From Paractinoplanes ovalisporus (GTDB lineage: Bacteria > Actinomycetota > Actinomycetes > Mycobacteriales > Micromonosporaceae): 64,000 nt of DNA. Positions 43,586 through 52,576 of the stretch are shown in pieces; positions within the stretch are counted from its first letter, which is position 1, and every line of letters starts with the position of its first letter. The position numbers and the translations under genes were made by a program. Where the stretch lies: assembly GCF_016834655.1 (NCBI RefSeq), contig NZ_JAENHP010000004.1, forward strand, positions 620,001-684,000. Reading direction: 5' to 3'. The notes beneath the pieces were generated by a model. The model was not told the DNA's origin. It searched no databases and saw only the letters and a list, made by a program, of their open reading frames with translations.

Positions 43586-44800
43586 GTCGACCTCGACGCC
43601 GAGGACGGCCTGCTCGTCGGGCTTCTTGGACAGCACGTCGGTGAGATAGGACTGCACGGCGGGGGCCATGCCGACGTCGCGGCCGGCCTGCTCGGAGAGC
43701 AGCCACTTGTGCTGGATGATCTGCGTGAAGATCTCCTGCGGTTCCAGCTTGCGCCGCAGGTCGGCCGGGACGGCGCGCACGACCGGCTCGAAGACCTCGG
43801 TCAGCCAGCGGTGGGCGGCCTGCTGCTCGTCGGTGAGCAGGCTCTCGGCGCGATAGGTGTCGAGGTCGTTGAGCAGCTGGCGGGCCTGGTTCTCCTCGGC
43901 GTCGAGGCCGGTCAGGCGCAGCAGGCGACGCGTGTGGTAGCCGGCGTCGACGACCTTGGGGCGGATGCGGACACCGCCGTCCACGGTGGACATCGACACC
44001 TCGGCCACGTCGAACCCGAGCTCGTTGAGCCGCCGGATGCGGCCCTCGATGTCGAGCCGGGCGTCACGCCGGGGCACTTCCTGCTCGTACGTCACCTCGT
44101 GCCACAGCCGTTCGTAGCGCGCGACGATGTCGTCGACCACGTTCTCGGGGTCGATCGACTCGTGCAGCAGCTCGGCCGCCTGCAGGTCGAGCAGCTCGCC
44201 GAAGATGTTCAGCCGCAGGATCTCGATGTCTTCGCTGCGCTGTCCCTCGGAGAGCTTCGGATAGAGGTTGCCGGTCTCGGCGTCGACCAGATAGGCCGCG
44301 AAGGCGCCGGCGTCACGGCGGAACAGCGTGTTGGACAGCGAGCAGTCGCCCCACGAGAAACCGGTGAGGTGCATCCGCACGATCAGCGCGGCCAGGGCGT
44401 CGAGCAGGCGGTTGAGCGTGTTCGGCCGCAGCGTGTGCGAGAACAGCGCGCGGTAGGGCAGCGAGAACTGCAGGTGCCGGGTGATCAGCACGGTTTCCAG
44501 GTCTTCGCCCTCGGGCGTCTCGCGGTCGGTGACGATCGCGACCGCCTCGACCGCCGGGAAGTCGATGCGTTCGAGCGCGCGCAGGAGGTCGTACTCCTTT
44601 TCGGCGATCCGCTCGCGCGTCTCCTTCAGCGCGTAGACCACGTCGTTGAGCTTCACGAAACGCACGATGTGGCGCGAGATGCCCTGAGGCAGGGCGACCA
44701 GGTGGTCGGCCGGCCAGTCCTCGAGCGGAATGCCCCACGGCAGATCCAGCAGAGCCGGGTCGACGAGGGCGGAAGTGATGCGCACCGAACCAGTGTGCAC
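43568..44800 (-). CDS. DUF4032 protein with kinase-like fold
   Basis: A 410-aa cytoplasmic protein matching the actinobacterial DUF4032 family. The N-terminal half resembles lipopolysaccharide/Kdo-type kinases: KLNDVVYALKETRERIAEKEYDLLR supplies a candidate ATP-site Lys, HLTGFSWGDCSLSNTLF a catalytic-loop-like Asp, and AYLVDAETGNLYP a metal-binding Asp-like position. The C-terminal half, DUF4032 proper, is helical. The substrate is unknown. GTG at 44800 follows GGTGGAGC. It overlaps the convergent TrkA-type gene by 18 bp. Confidence 0.82.
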   Translation of the reverse strand: MHTGSVRITSALVDPALLDLPWGIPLEDWPADHLVALPQGISRHIVRFVKLNDVVYALKETRERIAEKEYDLLRALERIDFPAVEAVAIVTDRETPEGEDLETVLITRHLQFSLPYRALFSHTLRPNTLNRLLDALAALIVRMHLTGFSWGDCSLSNTLFRRDAGAFAAYLVDAETGNLYPKLSEGQRSEDIEILRLNIFGELLDLQAAELLHESIDPENVVDDIVARYERLWHEVTYEQEVPRRDARLDIEGRIRRLNELGFDVAEVSMSTVDGGVRIRPKVVDAGYHTRRLLRLTGLDAEENQARQLLNDLDTYRAESLLTDEQQAAHRWLTEVFEPVVRAVPADLRRKLEPQEIFTQIIQHKWLLSEQAGRDVGMAPAVQSYLTDVLSKKPDEQAVLGVEVDSLAGG

Positions 44801-44903
44801 GCTCCACCGCGCGACGCTGCCGGAGGTGGCTCGTTACACAGGTGCGAGAACGCCGGATCAGTACAGATGTTCTAGAAATGAAACGAATGGCGGGTTAACC
44901 ACA

Positions 44904-46346
44904 GTGCCGTTGAAGACCGGTCGACGTAAGGCAGGCATAGCGATCGCGGCGTGTGCGGCCGTGATGCTGGCGGGCGCGGCGGGCGCGACCGCCTGGCGTG
45001 CGGCCGGGGACAACGGGAAACCGGTCGGCACCTGGCAGGACGCGCCGGAGGCGGCCCGTACGCCGGTCTCCGCCGACCAGAAGTTCGGAAGCGGGCAGAA
45101 CGCCTCGACGCAACCCGGAGTCACGCCGGCCACTCCCGCACCCGCGCAGCCCGGCGCGGCGGCCACCGAGCAGGCGGCGGAGCCGAGGACGGAGAAGGGG
45201 ACGCTGGCCCCGCCGGAGCCCGGGACCACCGAACGGCCGATCGAGTCGGGCACCGCGAACGGCCGGCAGCGGGTCGGTGAGCAGCTCCGGGTCAGCAAGC
45301 TTCTGGGCTACCTCGGCGGCAAGCCCCAGAAGGAGACGTTCAGTTATCCCGGCGCCTCCTATGTGAAGCTGCACTTCTCGCGGATGGCGCTGCTGCCCGG
45401 CGACTACGTCACGGTCACCAACGCCGACGGCACCGAGAGCTACCGGTACGAGGCCACGGACAAGCCGGCCGACAACGACCGCTGGGCCATGTCGGTCACC
45501 GGCGACACGGCCGTGCTCGAGGTGCACCGCGGCGCGTCCGACCCGCTCGGGCTGAACAGCCTGGCCGGCGGCCCCGGCGTCGACGTGGACCGGGTGGCGC
45601 GCGGTTTCAGTCGTACGGAACAGGACCGTCAGCCCGAGAAGCAGGTGCTCGCCCCCGGCCGTACGGGCCGTGAGGAATCGGTCTGCGGCAGCGACACCTC
45701 GGCCGACGCCGTCTGCTACCGCACCTCCGACCCGGTGGCGTTCACGAAGACCAAGGCCATCGCCCGGCTGCTGATCAACGGCACCGAGCTGTGCACCGGC
45801 TGGCGGGTCGGCCCGCAGAACCGCATGCTCACCAACAACCACTGCTTCACCAGCTCGGCCCAGGCCTACGACACCGAGGTCTGGTTCAACTACCAGTGCG
45901 CGAAGTGCGGCGGTTACGACGTCCTCCAGCCGACCAAGGTCTGGGGTTCCCAGGTCATCGCGACCGACAAGACGTACGACTTCACCCTGTTCTCGGTCGA
46001 CAAGTTCGACGCGGTCAAGAAGTTCGGCTACCTGCTGCTCGACACCAAGCGGCCGGCCAAGGGCCAGGAGCTGTACGTGCCGCAGCACCCGGCGGGCGAA
46101 CCGGCCCGGATCGCGGGGTCGCTCGGCGAGAAGGCCGGCAACTGCGCGGTGGTCAACCCGGGCTACGACGGTTATGCCACGGGATCGGACGTGGCGTACT
46201 ACTGCGACACCGAGGGCGGCTCGTCCGGCTCGCCGGTGCTCTCGCGCGCGACCAACAAGGTGGTGGCGCTGCACCACTTCGGCGGATGCCCCAATTCCGG
46301 CGTACGGGCCGACCTGCTGGCGGCCCGGCTGGCCCGCTACCTCTAG
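44904..46346 (+). CDS. exported trypsin-like serine protease
   Basis: A 480-aa protein. An N-terminal hydrophobic segment (about residues 9-30) acts as signal peptide or anchor, and a Pro/Ala-rich linker (about 55-105) leads to a beta-rich pro-domain (about 125-215). The protease domain has the triad His313 (LTNNHCF), Asp359 (TYDFTLFSV) and Ser441 (GGSSGSPVLS). Paired cysteines (CTGW/NNHC, YQCAKC, GNCAV/YYCDT) fit disulphides. GTG at 44904 is the only start keeping the signal segment at the N-terminus; its ribosome-binding site is weak. Related enzymes are lysyl-endopeptidase-like. A PAP2 gene follows 9 bp later. Confidence 0.87.
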   Translation: MPLKTGRRKAGIAIAACAAVMLAGAAGATAWRAAGDNGKPVGTWQDAPEAARTPVSADQKFGSGQNASTQPGVTPATPAPAQPGAAATEQAAEPRTEKGTLAPPEPGTTERPIESGTANGRQRVGEQLRVSKLLGYLGGKPQKETFSYPGASYVKLHFSRMALLPGDYVTVTNADGTESYRYEATDKPADNDRWAMSVTGDTAVLEVHRGASDPLGLNSLAGGPGVDVDRVARGFSRTEQDRQPEKQVLAPGRTGREESVCGSDTSADAVCYRTSDPVAFTKTKAIARLLINGTELCTGWRVGPQNRMLTNNHCFTSSAQAYDTEVWFNYQCAKCGGYDVLQPTKVWGSQVIATDKTYDFTLFSVDKFDAVKKFGYLLLDTKRPAKGQELYVPQHPAGEPARIAGSLGEKAGNCAVVNPGYDGYATGSDVAYYCDTEGGSSGSPVLSRATNKVVALHHFGGCPNSGVRADLLAARLARYL

Positions 46347-46349
46347 TTT
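46344..46349 (+). promoter_or_regulatory. -10 box, leaderless start of PAP2 gene
   Basis: TAGTTT lies 6 nt before the GTG at 46356 and includes the TAG stop of the protease gene. Confidence 0.4.
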
Positions 46350-46355
46350 GAGGTT

Positions 46356-47075
46356 GTGCCGAAGAAGAACTGGTGGCTCGACGTCGCCCTGCTGGCGGCG
46401 TTCGTCGCGTTGACGGTCGCACTCATGAACGGCCACCTGCTCCGGCTCGACGAGCGGGTGGCCGACTGGTCGCTCGGCCACCAGCCGTGGCTGCCCTACT
46501 GGACCGCCCGGGTGCTCAACTACCTGGGCCAGGGCGGTCAGATCCTGATGCCGGTGTCGCTGATCCTCACCGGTCTGCTGACCTGGCGTACCCGCTCGGT
46601 GCGGGCGGTCTTCCCGTTCGCGGCGGGGTTCCTGCTGACCTACCTGACGATCGGCCCGCTGAAGATCTGGGCCGACCGGGCCGCGCCCCGGTTCGACGGC
46701 CCCAACCCGGTGATCATGCACAACCCGGACGCCTCGGGTGCGTACGCGATGAGCTACCCCTCAGGGCACCTCGGCAACTCACTCGTCTGGTACGCGGTGA
46801 TCGCCCTGCTGGTCGTCGCGCTCCTGCGCCGTCCGCTGAGCCGCCGGGAGACGTACGCGCTCCGGGTGTTGCCCGTGGTGATCGTGTTCATCACAACCGT
46901 CTACACCGGTTTCCACTGGCTCACCGACTCGATCGCCGGCGCGCTGCTCGGCGTCGTGCTGGCCCGCCTGATCGAGCGCATCCCGTTCGACCGCATCCCG
47001 CTGCCCGCGCTGCGCGGCTGGGAACGGCCGGCCGGGCTCACTCCACCCAGCGACCGGATCTCATCACCCGCTTGA
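46356..47075 (+). CDS. PAP2-family membrane phosphatase
   Basis: A 239-aa integral membrane phosphatase with six helices. The three PAP2 motifs are present: KIWADRAAPR (motif 1), SYPSGHLGNS (motif 2, catalytic His) and GFHWLTDSIAGALLG (motif 3). Such enzymes dephosphorylate undecaprenyl or other lipid pyrophosphates on the outer face of the membrane. The substrate is not set by sequence. The gene starts 9 bp after the protease gene and its end overlaps the convergent nagA by 38 bp. Confidence 0.88.
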   Translation: MPKKNWWLDVALLAAFVALTVALMNGHLLRLDERVADWSLGHQPWLPYWTARVLNYLGQGGQILMPVSLILTGLLTWRTRSVRAVFPFAAGFLLTYLTIGPLKIWADRAAPRFDGPNPVIMHNPDASGAYAMSYPSGHLGNSLVWYAVIALLVVALLRRPLSRRETYALRVLPVVIVFITTVYTGFHWLTDSIAGALLGVVLARLIERIPFDRIPLPALRGWERPAGLTPPSDRISSPA

Positions 47076-48132
47076 CCCGCAGGTCGCTCGAGAGCACGAC
47101 CAGGTCGGCCCGCAGACCAGCCTCGAGCGCGCCCACCTCGTCGCCCAGGCCGAGCACCCGGGCCGGCGTGGTCGACGCCATCGCCACCGCGTCGGCCAGC
47201 GGGATTCCGGCCGCGACCGTGTTGCGCAACGCCTCGTCCATGGTCAGCGTGCTGCCCGCGATCGAGCCGTCGCGCGCCAGCCGGGCCACCCGGTCGGCCA
47301 CCACCACCTGCTGACCGCCCAGGTCGTAGGTGCCGTCGGCCATGCCGGTGGCGTCGATGGCGTCAGTGATCAGCGCCGCCTTGTCAGGGCCGGCGGTGCC
47401 CGCGGCGAACGCCAGCATGCCCGGGTGCAGGTGGATGTTGTCGGCGATCAGCTCGCACACCACGGGCGACGAGAGCAGGCCGACGACCGGGCCCGGTTCG
47501 CGGTGGTGCGGCGGCCGCATGCCGTTGAACAGGTGGGTGCCGACGGTCGCGCCCGCGGCCACTCCGGCCAGCGTCTGCTCGTACGTGGCGTCGGTGTGCC
47601 CGACCGCAGCGGCGACGCCCCGCTCGACCAGAAAGCCGATCGCCTCCAACGCGCCCGGCAGCTCGGGGGCGACCGTCACCAGGCGGACGCCGCCCAGGTC
47701 GATCAGCTCGGCCAGCTCCTTGACCGACGGGTCGCGCAGGAACTCCGGGTTCTGCGCGCCGCACCGTACGCCGGAGAGGTAGGGACCCTCGTAGTGCACG
47801 CCGGCGATGATCCCGGCCTCGACCAGCGGGCGGTAGGCCTCGGTGGCGTCGCGCATCAGCTCGAACGGCGAGCTGACCAGGCTGGCCAGCATGGTCGTGG
47901 TGCCGTGGCCCAGGTGGAACGCGGCCGCCCGGCGGGCCGACTCGGCGTCGCCGGTGGTGAACGTGTGCCCGCCCCCGCCGTGACAGTGCAGGTCGACGAA
48001 GCCGGGCACGATCACGTCGTCATCCGTGACGGCGGCCGCCTCGACCGACAGGATGGCCGGCCCGTCCACCTCGACGTACCCCTCGACGACGGCTCCGGGC
48101 CGAACGATCTTGCCGCCGATGCGGGTCGTCAC
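47038..48132 (-). CDS. nagA: N-acetylglucosamine-6-phosphate deacetylase
   Basis: A 364-aa amidohydrolase removing acetate from N-acetylglucosamine-6-phosphate. Metal and catalytic motifs are visible: FVDLHCHGGGGHTF, HYEGPYLSG (Glu metal ligand), VGHTDATYEQ and THLFNGMRPPHHREPG (His ligands), LITDAIDATGM (catalytic Asp) and STLTMDEALRN. GTG at 48132 overlaps the nagK stop by GTGA, so nagK and nagA are translationally coupled. It is the last gene of the operon SIS deaminase-nagK-nagA. The frame upstream of the start is a shadow of nagK. Confidence 0.95.
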   Translation of the reverse strand: MTTRIGGKIVRPGAVVEGYVEVDGPAILSVEAAAVTDDDVIVPGFVDLHCHGGGGHTFTTGDAESARRAAAFHLGHGTTTMLASLVSSPFELMRDATEAYRPLVEAGIIAGVHYEGPYLSGVRCGAQNPEFLRDPSVKELAELIDLGGVRLVTVAPELPGALEAIGFLVERGVAAAVGHTDATYEQTLAGVAAGATVGTHLFNGMRPPHHREPGPVVGLLSSPVVCELIADNIHLHPGMLAFAAGTAGPDKAALITDAIDATGMADGTYDLGGQQVVVADRVARLARDGSIAGSTLTMDEALRNTVAAGIPLADAVAMASTTPARVLGLGDEVGALEAGLRADLVVLSSDLRVKRVMRSGRWVE

Positions 48133-49115
48133 GATGTCTTCTCCAGGTGGTCGAGGGCGAGCAGGGCGGAACCGATGCAGCCGGCCTCGTCGCCGAGGCC
48201 GGCGCGGACGAACTCCGGTACGCGGTGGAAGGTGACCCGCTCGCGGAACGTCTCCTTCAGGGGGTGCAGCAGCTCGCTCCGGGCCTCGGCCAGCCCGCCG
48301 CCGATGACGAACACCCCGACGTCGTAGAGCGCCTGCGCGATGACCATGCCGTCGGCCAGCGCCTCGATCGCTTCCCGCCAGACCGTGCGGGCCAGATCGT
48401 CGCCCTGACCGGCCCGGGTGACGACATCGAGCGCGGTGGCCCCCGGAACCCCGGCCAGTTCGGCGTAACGCAGCCCGATGGCGCGGGCCGAGCACAGGGA
48501 CTCCAGGCAGCCACGCTGACCGCACGGGCAGGCCGGACCGCCCGGCCGGACGACGATGTGGCCGAGCTCCCCGGCCCCGCCGTGCGCGCCGCCGTATCCG
48601 GTGCCGTCCACGATCAGGGCGGCGGCGATGCCGGTGCCGATCGCCACGAACAGCACGTGCCGGTGTCCCCGGCCGGCGCCCAGGCGGGCCTCGGCGGTGC
48701 CACCGACCCGCACGTCGTGGCCGAGCACGGCGGGCAGACCGAGCCGCTCCTCCAGGCGGGCGCGGACCGGCACGTCGCGGAAGCCGATGTTCGACGACCA
48801 GGCGGCGATGCCGTTCTCCTCGTCGACCACGCCCGGCACGGCGACCCCGGCCGCGACCGGCTCGAGGCCGTCGGCCCGGGCCTTGTCGGCCAGACCGGCG
48901 GCGACGTCGAGGATCGTGCCGAGCACGGCTTCCGGCCCCCGCTCGGCACGGGTGGGGTGTCGCTCGGTGTGGTGGACCGTCCCGTCCGGGCGGACCAGTG
49001 CGCATTTCATGCCCGTTCCGCCCACGTCCAGGGCGACCACCACGCGGCGCTGAGCCTGATGGGCATGCCCTCCTGGCCCTACAGCCGCTCCGCTCCCTCC
49101 GGTGCAGTCGCTCAT
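48129..49115 (-). CDS. nagK: ROK-family amino-sugar kinase
   Basis: A 328-aa ROK kinase. The ATP motif LDVGGTGMKCALV, the catalytic Asp in LGHDVRVGGTAEARLG, the Gly-rich AIGTGIAAALI and the zinc motif CPCGQRGCLESL preceded by GELGHIVV are all present. There is no helix-turn-helix, so it is an enzyme, not a regulator. The setting between a SIS deaminase-type gene and nagA indicates phosphorylation of N-acetylglucosamine after uptake or turnover. Glucokinase is the main alternative. ATG at 49115 lies 2 bp after the upstream stop codon. Confidence 0.88.
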   Translation of the reverse strand: MSDCTGGSGAAVGPGGHAHQAQRRVVVALDVGGTGMKCALVRPDGTVHHTERHPTRAERGPEAVLGTILDVAAGLADKARADGLEPVAAGVAVPGVVDEENGIAAWSSNIGFRDVPVRARLEERLGLPAVLGHDVRVGGTAEARLGAGRGHRHVLFVAIGTGIAAALIVDGTGYGGAHGGAGELGHIVVRPGGPACPCGQRGCLESLCSARAIGLRYAELAGVPGATALDVVTRAGQGDDLARTVWREAIEALADGMVIAQALYDVGVFVIGGGLAEARSELLHPLKETFRERVTFHRVPEFVRAGLGDEAGCIGSALLALDHLEKTS

Positions 49116-49117
49116 AC

Positions 49118-50038
49118 CTACAGGACTACCGAGCGGGTCAGGTTGCGGGGGTGGTCGGGGTCGAGACCCTGGCTGGTGGCGAGCAGAACGGCCACGCGCT
49201 GCGCGACGACCAGGTCGGCCATCGGGTCGAGCGGGGCCCGGCCGCCGCACCAGCTGCCCAGGGCGGCGTACCCGCCGTGGTGGCGGCTGTGCACGAACAG
49301 GGCGCCGGTGGCCTCGACCTCGTCGGCCAGGTCGGTCGGGACCTCGCCGAAGGCCCACACCGCGCGGCGGGGAGCGGCGATCGAGATCGGGCCGTGCCGG
49401 TAGTCCATCGCCGGGTAGGCCTCGGCCCAGAACGCGGCGGCCTCGCGGCACTTGAGCGCGGCCTCCTCGGCCAGGCCCACGGTCCAGCCCCGGCCCAGGA
49501 AGGTGATCTGCTCGGCCAGCGCCGGGTGCACCGGCAGCGGCAGGCGGACGGCGACTTCGGCGTCGGCCGCGACCGACTCCATGTCCTCGCCCAGGTGGGC
49601 CCGCAGCAGCGCGAGGGTGCTGGTGGCGAAGCGGGTCTGCACCACCGACTCCTCGTCGGCGAAGTCGAGCACGACCGACTGGTCGGCGATCCGCGCCGCC
49701 GGCTGGGCGTCGTCGGCCGTGATCACCGTGGTCGGCGTGCCACCGGCCAGGTCGTTGAGCAGGTCGAGGACCTCGGTGGTGGTGCCGGAGCGGGTGATCG
49801 CGACGACCCGGTCGTAGCGGCGGCGCCGCGGGAACTCGGAGGCCTGGAACGCGTCGGTCTCGCCGTGGCCCTTCTGCTCGCGCAGGGCCGCGTACGCCTT
49901 GGCCATGAACCAGGAGGTGCCGCAGCCGACCACGGCGACCCGCTCACCGCGCTGCGGGAGCCCGGGGGCGTCGGCCAGCTTCGCGGCCTGCCGCCAGCAC
50001 TCCGGCTGGCTGGCGATCTCCGCCTTGACGTAGGTCAT
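49118..50038 (-). CDS. SIS-domain glucosamine-6-phosphate deaminase/isomerase (NagB-II type)
   Basis: A 306-aa protein with two SIS sugar-isomerase domains. VVGCGTSWFMAKAYAALRE and ITRSGTTTEVLDLLNDL in the first bind the sugar phosphate; ITFLGRGWTVGLAEEAALKCREA opens the second, followed by the catalytic-type YRHGPISI. This is the isomerase half of glucosamine-6-phosphate synthase without the glutaminase domain, the form called NagB-II or AgaS, which deaminates glucosamine-6-phosphate to fructose-6-phosphate. As first gene of the nagK-nagA operon it completes the pathway. A galactosamine-specific AgaS role is the alternative. Confidence 0.87.
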   Translation of the reverse strand: MTYVKAEIASQPECWRQAAKLADAPGLPQRGERVAVVGCGTSWFMAKAYAALREQKGHGETDAFQASEFPRRRRYDRVVAITRSGTTTEVLDLLNDLAGGTPTTVITADDAQPAARIADQSVVLDFADEESVVQTRFATSTLALLRAHLGEDMESVAADAEVAVRLPLPVHPALAEQITFLGRGWTVGLAEEAALKCREAAAFWAEAYPAMDYRHGPISIAAPRRAVWAFGEVPTDLADEVEATGALFVHSRHHGGYAALGSWCGGRAPLDPMADLVVAQRVAVLLATSQGLDPDHPRNLTRSVVL

Positions 50039-50184
50039 GGGCCACCCTTCAACCGTGCGTGCTGCGCATAAGCGCTCAGTACCGGGGTCTTTCGAGCGTC
50101 ATTCTGCGTGGAAGTCCGGCGCGGACGCAACCGTCGTCGCCGCACCGCGCAGCCGTGAGCTTTGCTTGTCGGGCTTTCGCGCAC

Positions 50185-50215
50185 TAATGTGCACACTCTT
50201 ATCACGTAATGTGCA
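50185..50215. promoter_or_regulatory. DeoR-type operator repeats
   Basis: TAATGTGCA occurs at 50185-50193 and again at 50207-50215, exactly 22 bp apart (two helical turns). The first lies in the palindrome GCAC-TAAT-GTGC (50181-50192). Both lie in the gap between the deoR-type gene and the divergent nag operon. Confidence 0.6.
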
Positions 50216-50228
50216 TCTGGGAGTCTGG

Positions 50229-51014
50229 GTGGACCGGTACGCGCGGTGGAATGCCCTGCTCGAGTTACTCGCGGAGAGTGGCCGGGTCAGCGTCGAGGAC
50301 GCGGCCGAACGCCTCGACGTCTCGCAGGCCACCATCCGCCGTGACTTCGACCAGCTGGCCCAGCAACAGATGATCACGCGTACGCGCGGGGGTGCGGTCG
50401 CCAACGGCGTCTCGTACGACCTGCCGCTGCGCTACAAGAGCGCCAAGCACTCGGCCGAGAAGCAGCGCATCGGCGAGGCCGCGGCCGGCCTGGTCACCCC
50501 CGGCACGGTCGTCGGGCTCAACGGCGGCACCACGGTGACCGAGGTGGCGCGGGCGCTGGCCGTGCGTCCCGACCTCAACGCCGGTGGCGAGGGCTCCCAG
50601 CTCACGGTCGTGACCAACGCGTTGAACATCGCCAACGAGCTGCTGGTCCGCTCGCGCATGAAGATCGTGGTGGCCGGCGGCGTGGTGCGACCGCAGTCCT
50701 TCGAGGTGGTCGGGCCGCTCGGCGGGGCCCTGCTCAAGGAGGTCACGCTCGACATCGTGCTGCTGGGGGTCGACGCGGTCGACGTCGAACTGGGCGCGGC
50801 CTCCCACCACGAGGGCGAGGCCGCCATGAACAGCCTGATGGTGGCCCGCGCCAAGCGCGTCGTGGTGATCGCCGACTCGTCGAAGCTGGGCGGCCACGCG
50901 TTCGCCCGCATCTGCCCCATCACCAAGATCGAAACTTTGGTCACCGACTCCGGTGCCCCGGCCGACGTGGTCGCACGCTTCCGCGAGGCCGGCGTCCAGG
51001 TCATCACCGCCTGA
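50229..51014 (+). CDS. DeoR-family regulator of the amino-sugar operon
   Basis: A 261-aa DeoR regulator. The winged helix-turn-helix spans about residues 5-58 (SGRVSVEDAAERLDVSQATI then RRDFDQLAQQ). The sensor domain (about 75-255) has the DeoRC phosphosugar-binding signatures VGLNGGTTVTEVARAL, VVTNALNIANEL and VVIADSSKLGG. The gene is divergent from the SIS-nagK-nagA operon, so it probably represses it and responds to a phosphorylated amino sugar. GTG at 50229 begins the domain, with GGGAG a few bases upstream. Confidence 0.88.
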   Translation: MDRYARWNALLELLAESGRVSVEDAAERLDVSQATIRRDFDQLAQQQMITRTRGGAVANGVSYDLPLRYKSAKHSAEKQRIGEAAAGLVTPGTVVGLNGGTTVTEVARALAVRPDLNAGGEGSQLTVVTNALNIANELLVRSRMKIVVAGGVVRPQSFEVVGPLGGALLKEVTLDIVLLGVDAVDVELGAASHHEGEAAMNSLMVARAKRVVVIADSSKLGGHAFARICPITKIETLVTDSGAPADVVARFREAGVQVITA

Positions 51015-51098
51015 CAAGATCCACCCAAAAGGATCATCCACGTCCATATTGCACGCCGGTCCTAGCATGCGGAGCGACTCGAGGGACGGGGCGACGAG

Positions 51099-51416
51099 AT
51101 GGACGGTCCTGGATTCCACGTGGAGATCGGCGTTCTCGAGTCGGCCTCCACCGGTATCACCCGCAGCGTTGCCGACCAGCATGAGCTGCAGCTGAAGCGA
51201 CTGGACGGGCCGGAAGCCATGTACGGCCAGGCCGACCTGCACAACGCCATGGAGAACTTCTGCGACCGGTGGGACACCGGCATCGGCATGCTCCTGAAGG
51301 ACGCCGAGGAGATCGGCGGCATTCTCTCCGACGTGGCCGGGGCCTATCGCGCCGCGGATCAGGCGGCAGCCGGGCGGCTGACCAGCGATCCGGGTGAGCC
51401 GGTGCTCGATGACTGA
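51099..51416 (+). CDS. small WXG100/EspC-like type VII partner protein
   Basis: A 105-aa helical protein with no signal peptide. Two amphipathic helices (about residues 12-35 and 45-85) around a short turn resemble WXG100 or EspC-like proteins that pair with type VII secretion substrates; the opening GFHVEIGVLESASTG is like EspC. The gene overlaps the toxin gene by 8 bp (ATGACTGA), so the two are co-translated. It is probably the export partner of the toxin. No secretion-machine genes are in the window. Confidence 0.6.
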   Translation: MDGPGFHVEIGVLESASTGITRSVADQHELQLKRLDGPEAMYGQADLHNAMENFCDRWDTGIGMLLKDAEEIGGILSDVAGAYRAADQAAAGRLTSDPGEPVLDD

Positions 51417-52575
51417 GCTCGGCGCCACCTACGATCCGCTGGCCCTGGTCCCGGGCGACCCGGCCGCGATCCGGGCCAACGCGTCTTCGCTGCTCAGCCG
51501 GTCGGCCGACGCGGAGCGGGCGGGTGACGGACTGGTCGCCATCGACACCGACGCGTGGACAGGTGTCGCGGCCGAGGAGTTCCGGGAGAAATTCCACTAC
51601 GAGCCGGCCAAGTGGTACGCCGCGTCGGATTCGCTCGGCACGGCGGGCGACGTCCTCAACACCTACGCGCACACGCTCGAGTGGGCGCAGGGTCAGGCGG
51701 CCGACGCCATCCGGCAGTGGGACGAGGCGGAAGCGCAGACGCGGGCGGCTCGGCAACAGTACGACCAGACCGTGGCCGGCACCGCGTCTGACCAGGCCAT
51801 TCCGGCCTTCGTAGACGCGGGCGAGCCGGGCCGGGAAGCGGCTCGGAGCATGCTCGGGCTGGCTCGGCAGCAGGTCGATACGGCCGGCCGCACCGCCGCC
51901 CGATTCCTCGATCAGGAAGCCGATGCCGCACCGAGGAAGCGAAGCTGGCTGCGCAGGGCCGCGAACAAGGCGCGCGACATCGGCGCGAACGTCGTCAACA
52001 ACGTGGCCTCGGTCGGCAACGCGATGCTCAACCATCCGCTCGACACCCTGGCCCTGGCCGGCGGCATCGCTCTCACCGGCATCAGCGCGAGCGGCGAAGG
52101 GCTGGGCCTTGCTCTCGACGCGACCGGAGTCGGTGCGGTCGCCGGTGTGCCGATCAACGTCGTCGCGGCGGCGGGAATCGCGACCGGCGCCACCGTGACC
52201 GTCGCCGCCGGCGGCTCGATCATGCAGCACGCCGCCGGGGAGGACGCAGTCGCTCCGGCGAGCGGTAGCGCGCCTCCGCGTGCGGCGCCGAGCAAGACCG
52301 ACCGCCTCAAGGAACATCTCACGCCCAAGGACCTCGAGGGCGCCCGGCGTGAGCTGAACGGCGAGGTGGTCGCGACCAAGGGCAACGGCGTTCCCTACGA
52401 CCACGTCGACGAGGTGAGGAGTGCCCAGCGTGGTCTGGTGAGGCGGATCGCGCAGTTCAAGCGGCTGCTGGGCGACACACGCATCTCGGCCCGGGACAAG
52501 GCCGGCTACCAGTCCGAGCTGTCCGAGGCGAGCCGGTTGCTCGATCACTCGGAACAGTTCGTTCCCCGGCCCTAG
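51409..52575 (+). CDS. polymorphic toxin, type VII-type N-terminus and type 28-like C-terminus
   Basis: A 388-aa putative secreted toxin. The N-terminal 130 residues are helical with a WxG-like turn (DTDAWTGVAAEEFREKF), as in LXG/WXG export domains. A Gly/Ala-rich hydrophobic stretch (about 210-275) could span a membrane. The C-terminal 95 residues (from KTDRLKEHLTPKDLEGARRE to LLDHSEQFVP) match my recollection of polymorphic toxin type 28, predicted to be an RNase; Lys, Asp, His and Arg are plentiful there. ATG at 51409 lies within the end of the partner gene. An immunity gene follows at once, which supports the toxin call. Confidence 0.75.
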   Translation: MTELGATYDPLALVPGDPAAIRANASSLLSRSADAERAGDGLVAIDTDAWTGVAAEEFREKFHYEPAKWYAASDSLGTAGDVLNTYAHTLEWAQGQAADAIRQWDEAEAQTRAARQQYDQTVAGTASDQAIPAFVDAGEPGREAARSMLGLARQQVDTAGRTAARFLDQEADAAPRKRSWLRRAANKARDIGANVVNNVASVGNAMLNHPLDTLALAGGIALTGISASGEGLGLALDATGVGAVAGVPINVVAAAGIATGATVTVAAGGSIMQHAAGEDAVAPASGSAPPRAAPSKTDRLKEHLTPKDLEGARRELNGEVVATKGNGVPYDHVDEVRSAQRGLVRRIAQFKRLLGDTRISARDKAGYQSELSEASRLLDHSEQFVPRP

Positions 52576-52576
52576 G

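Noticed and set aside
47038..49005. A single 655-aa NagA protein
   Set aside because: The first 290 codons are an out-of-frame shadow of nagK; the true start is GTG at 48132, overlapping the nagK stop.
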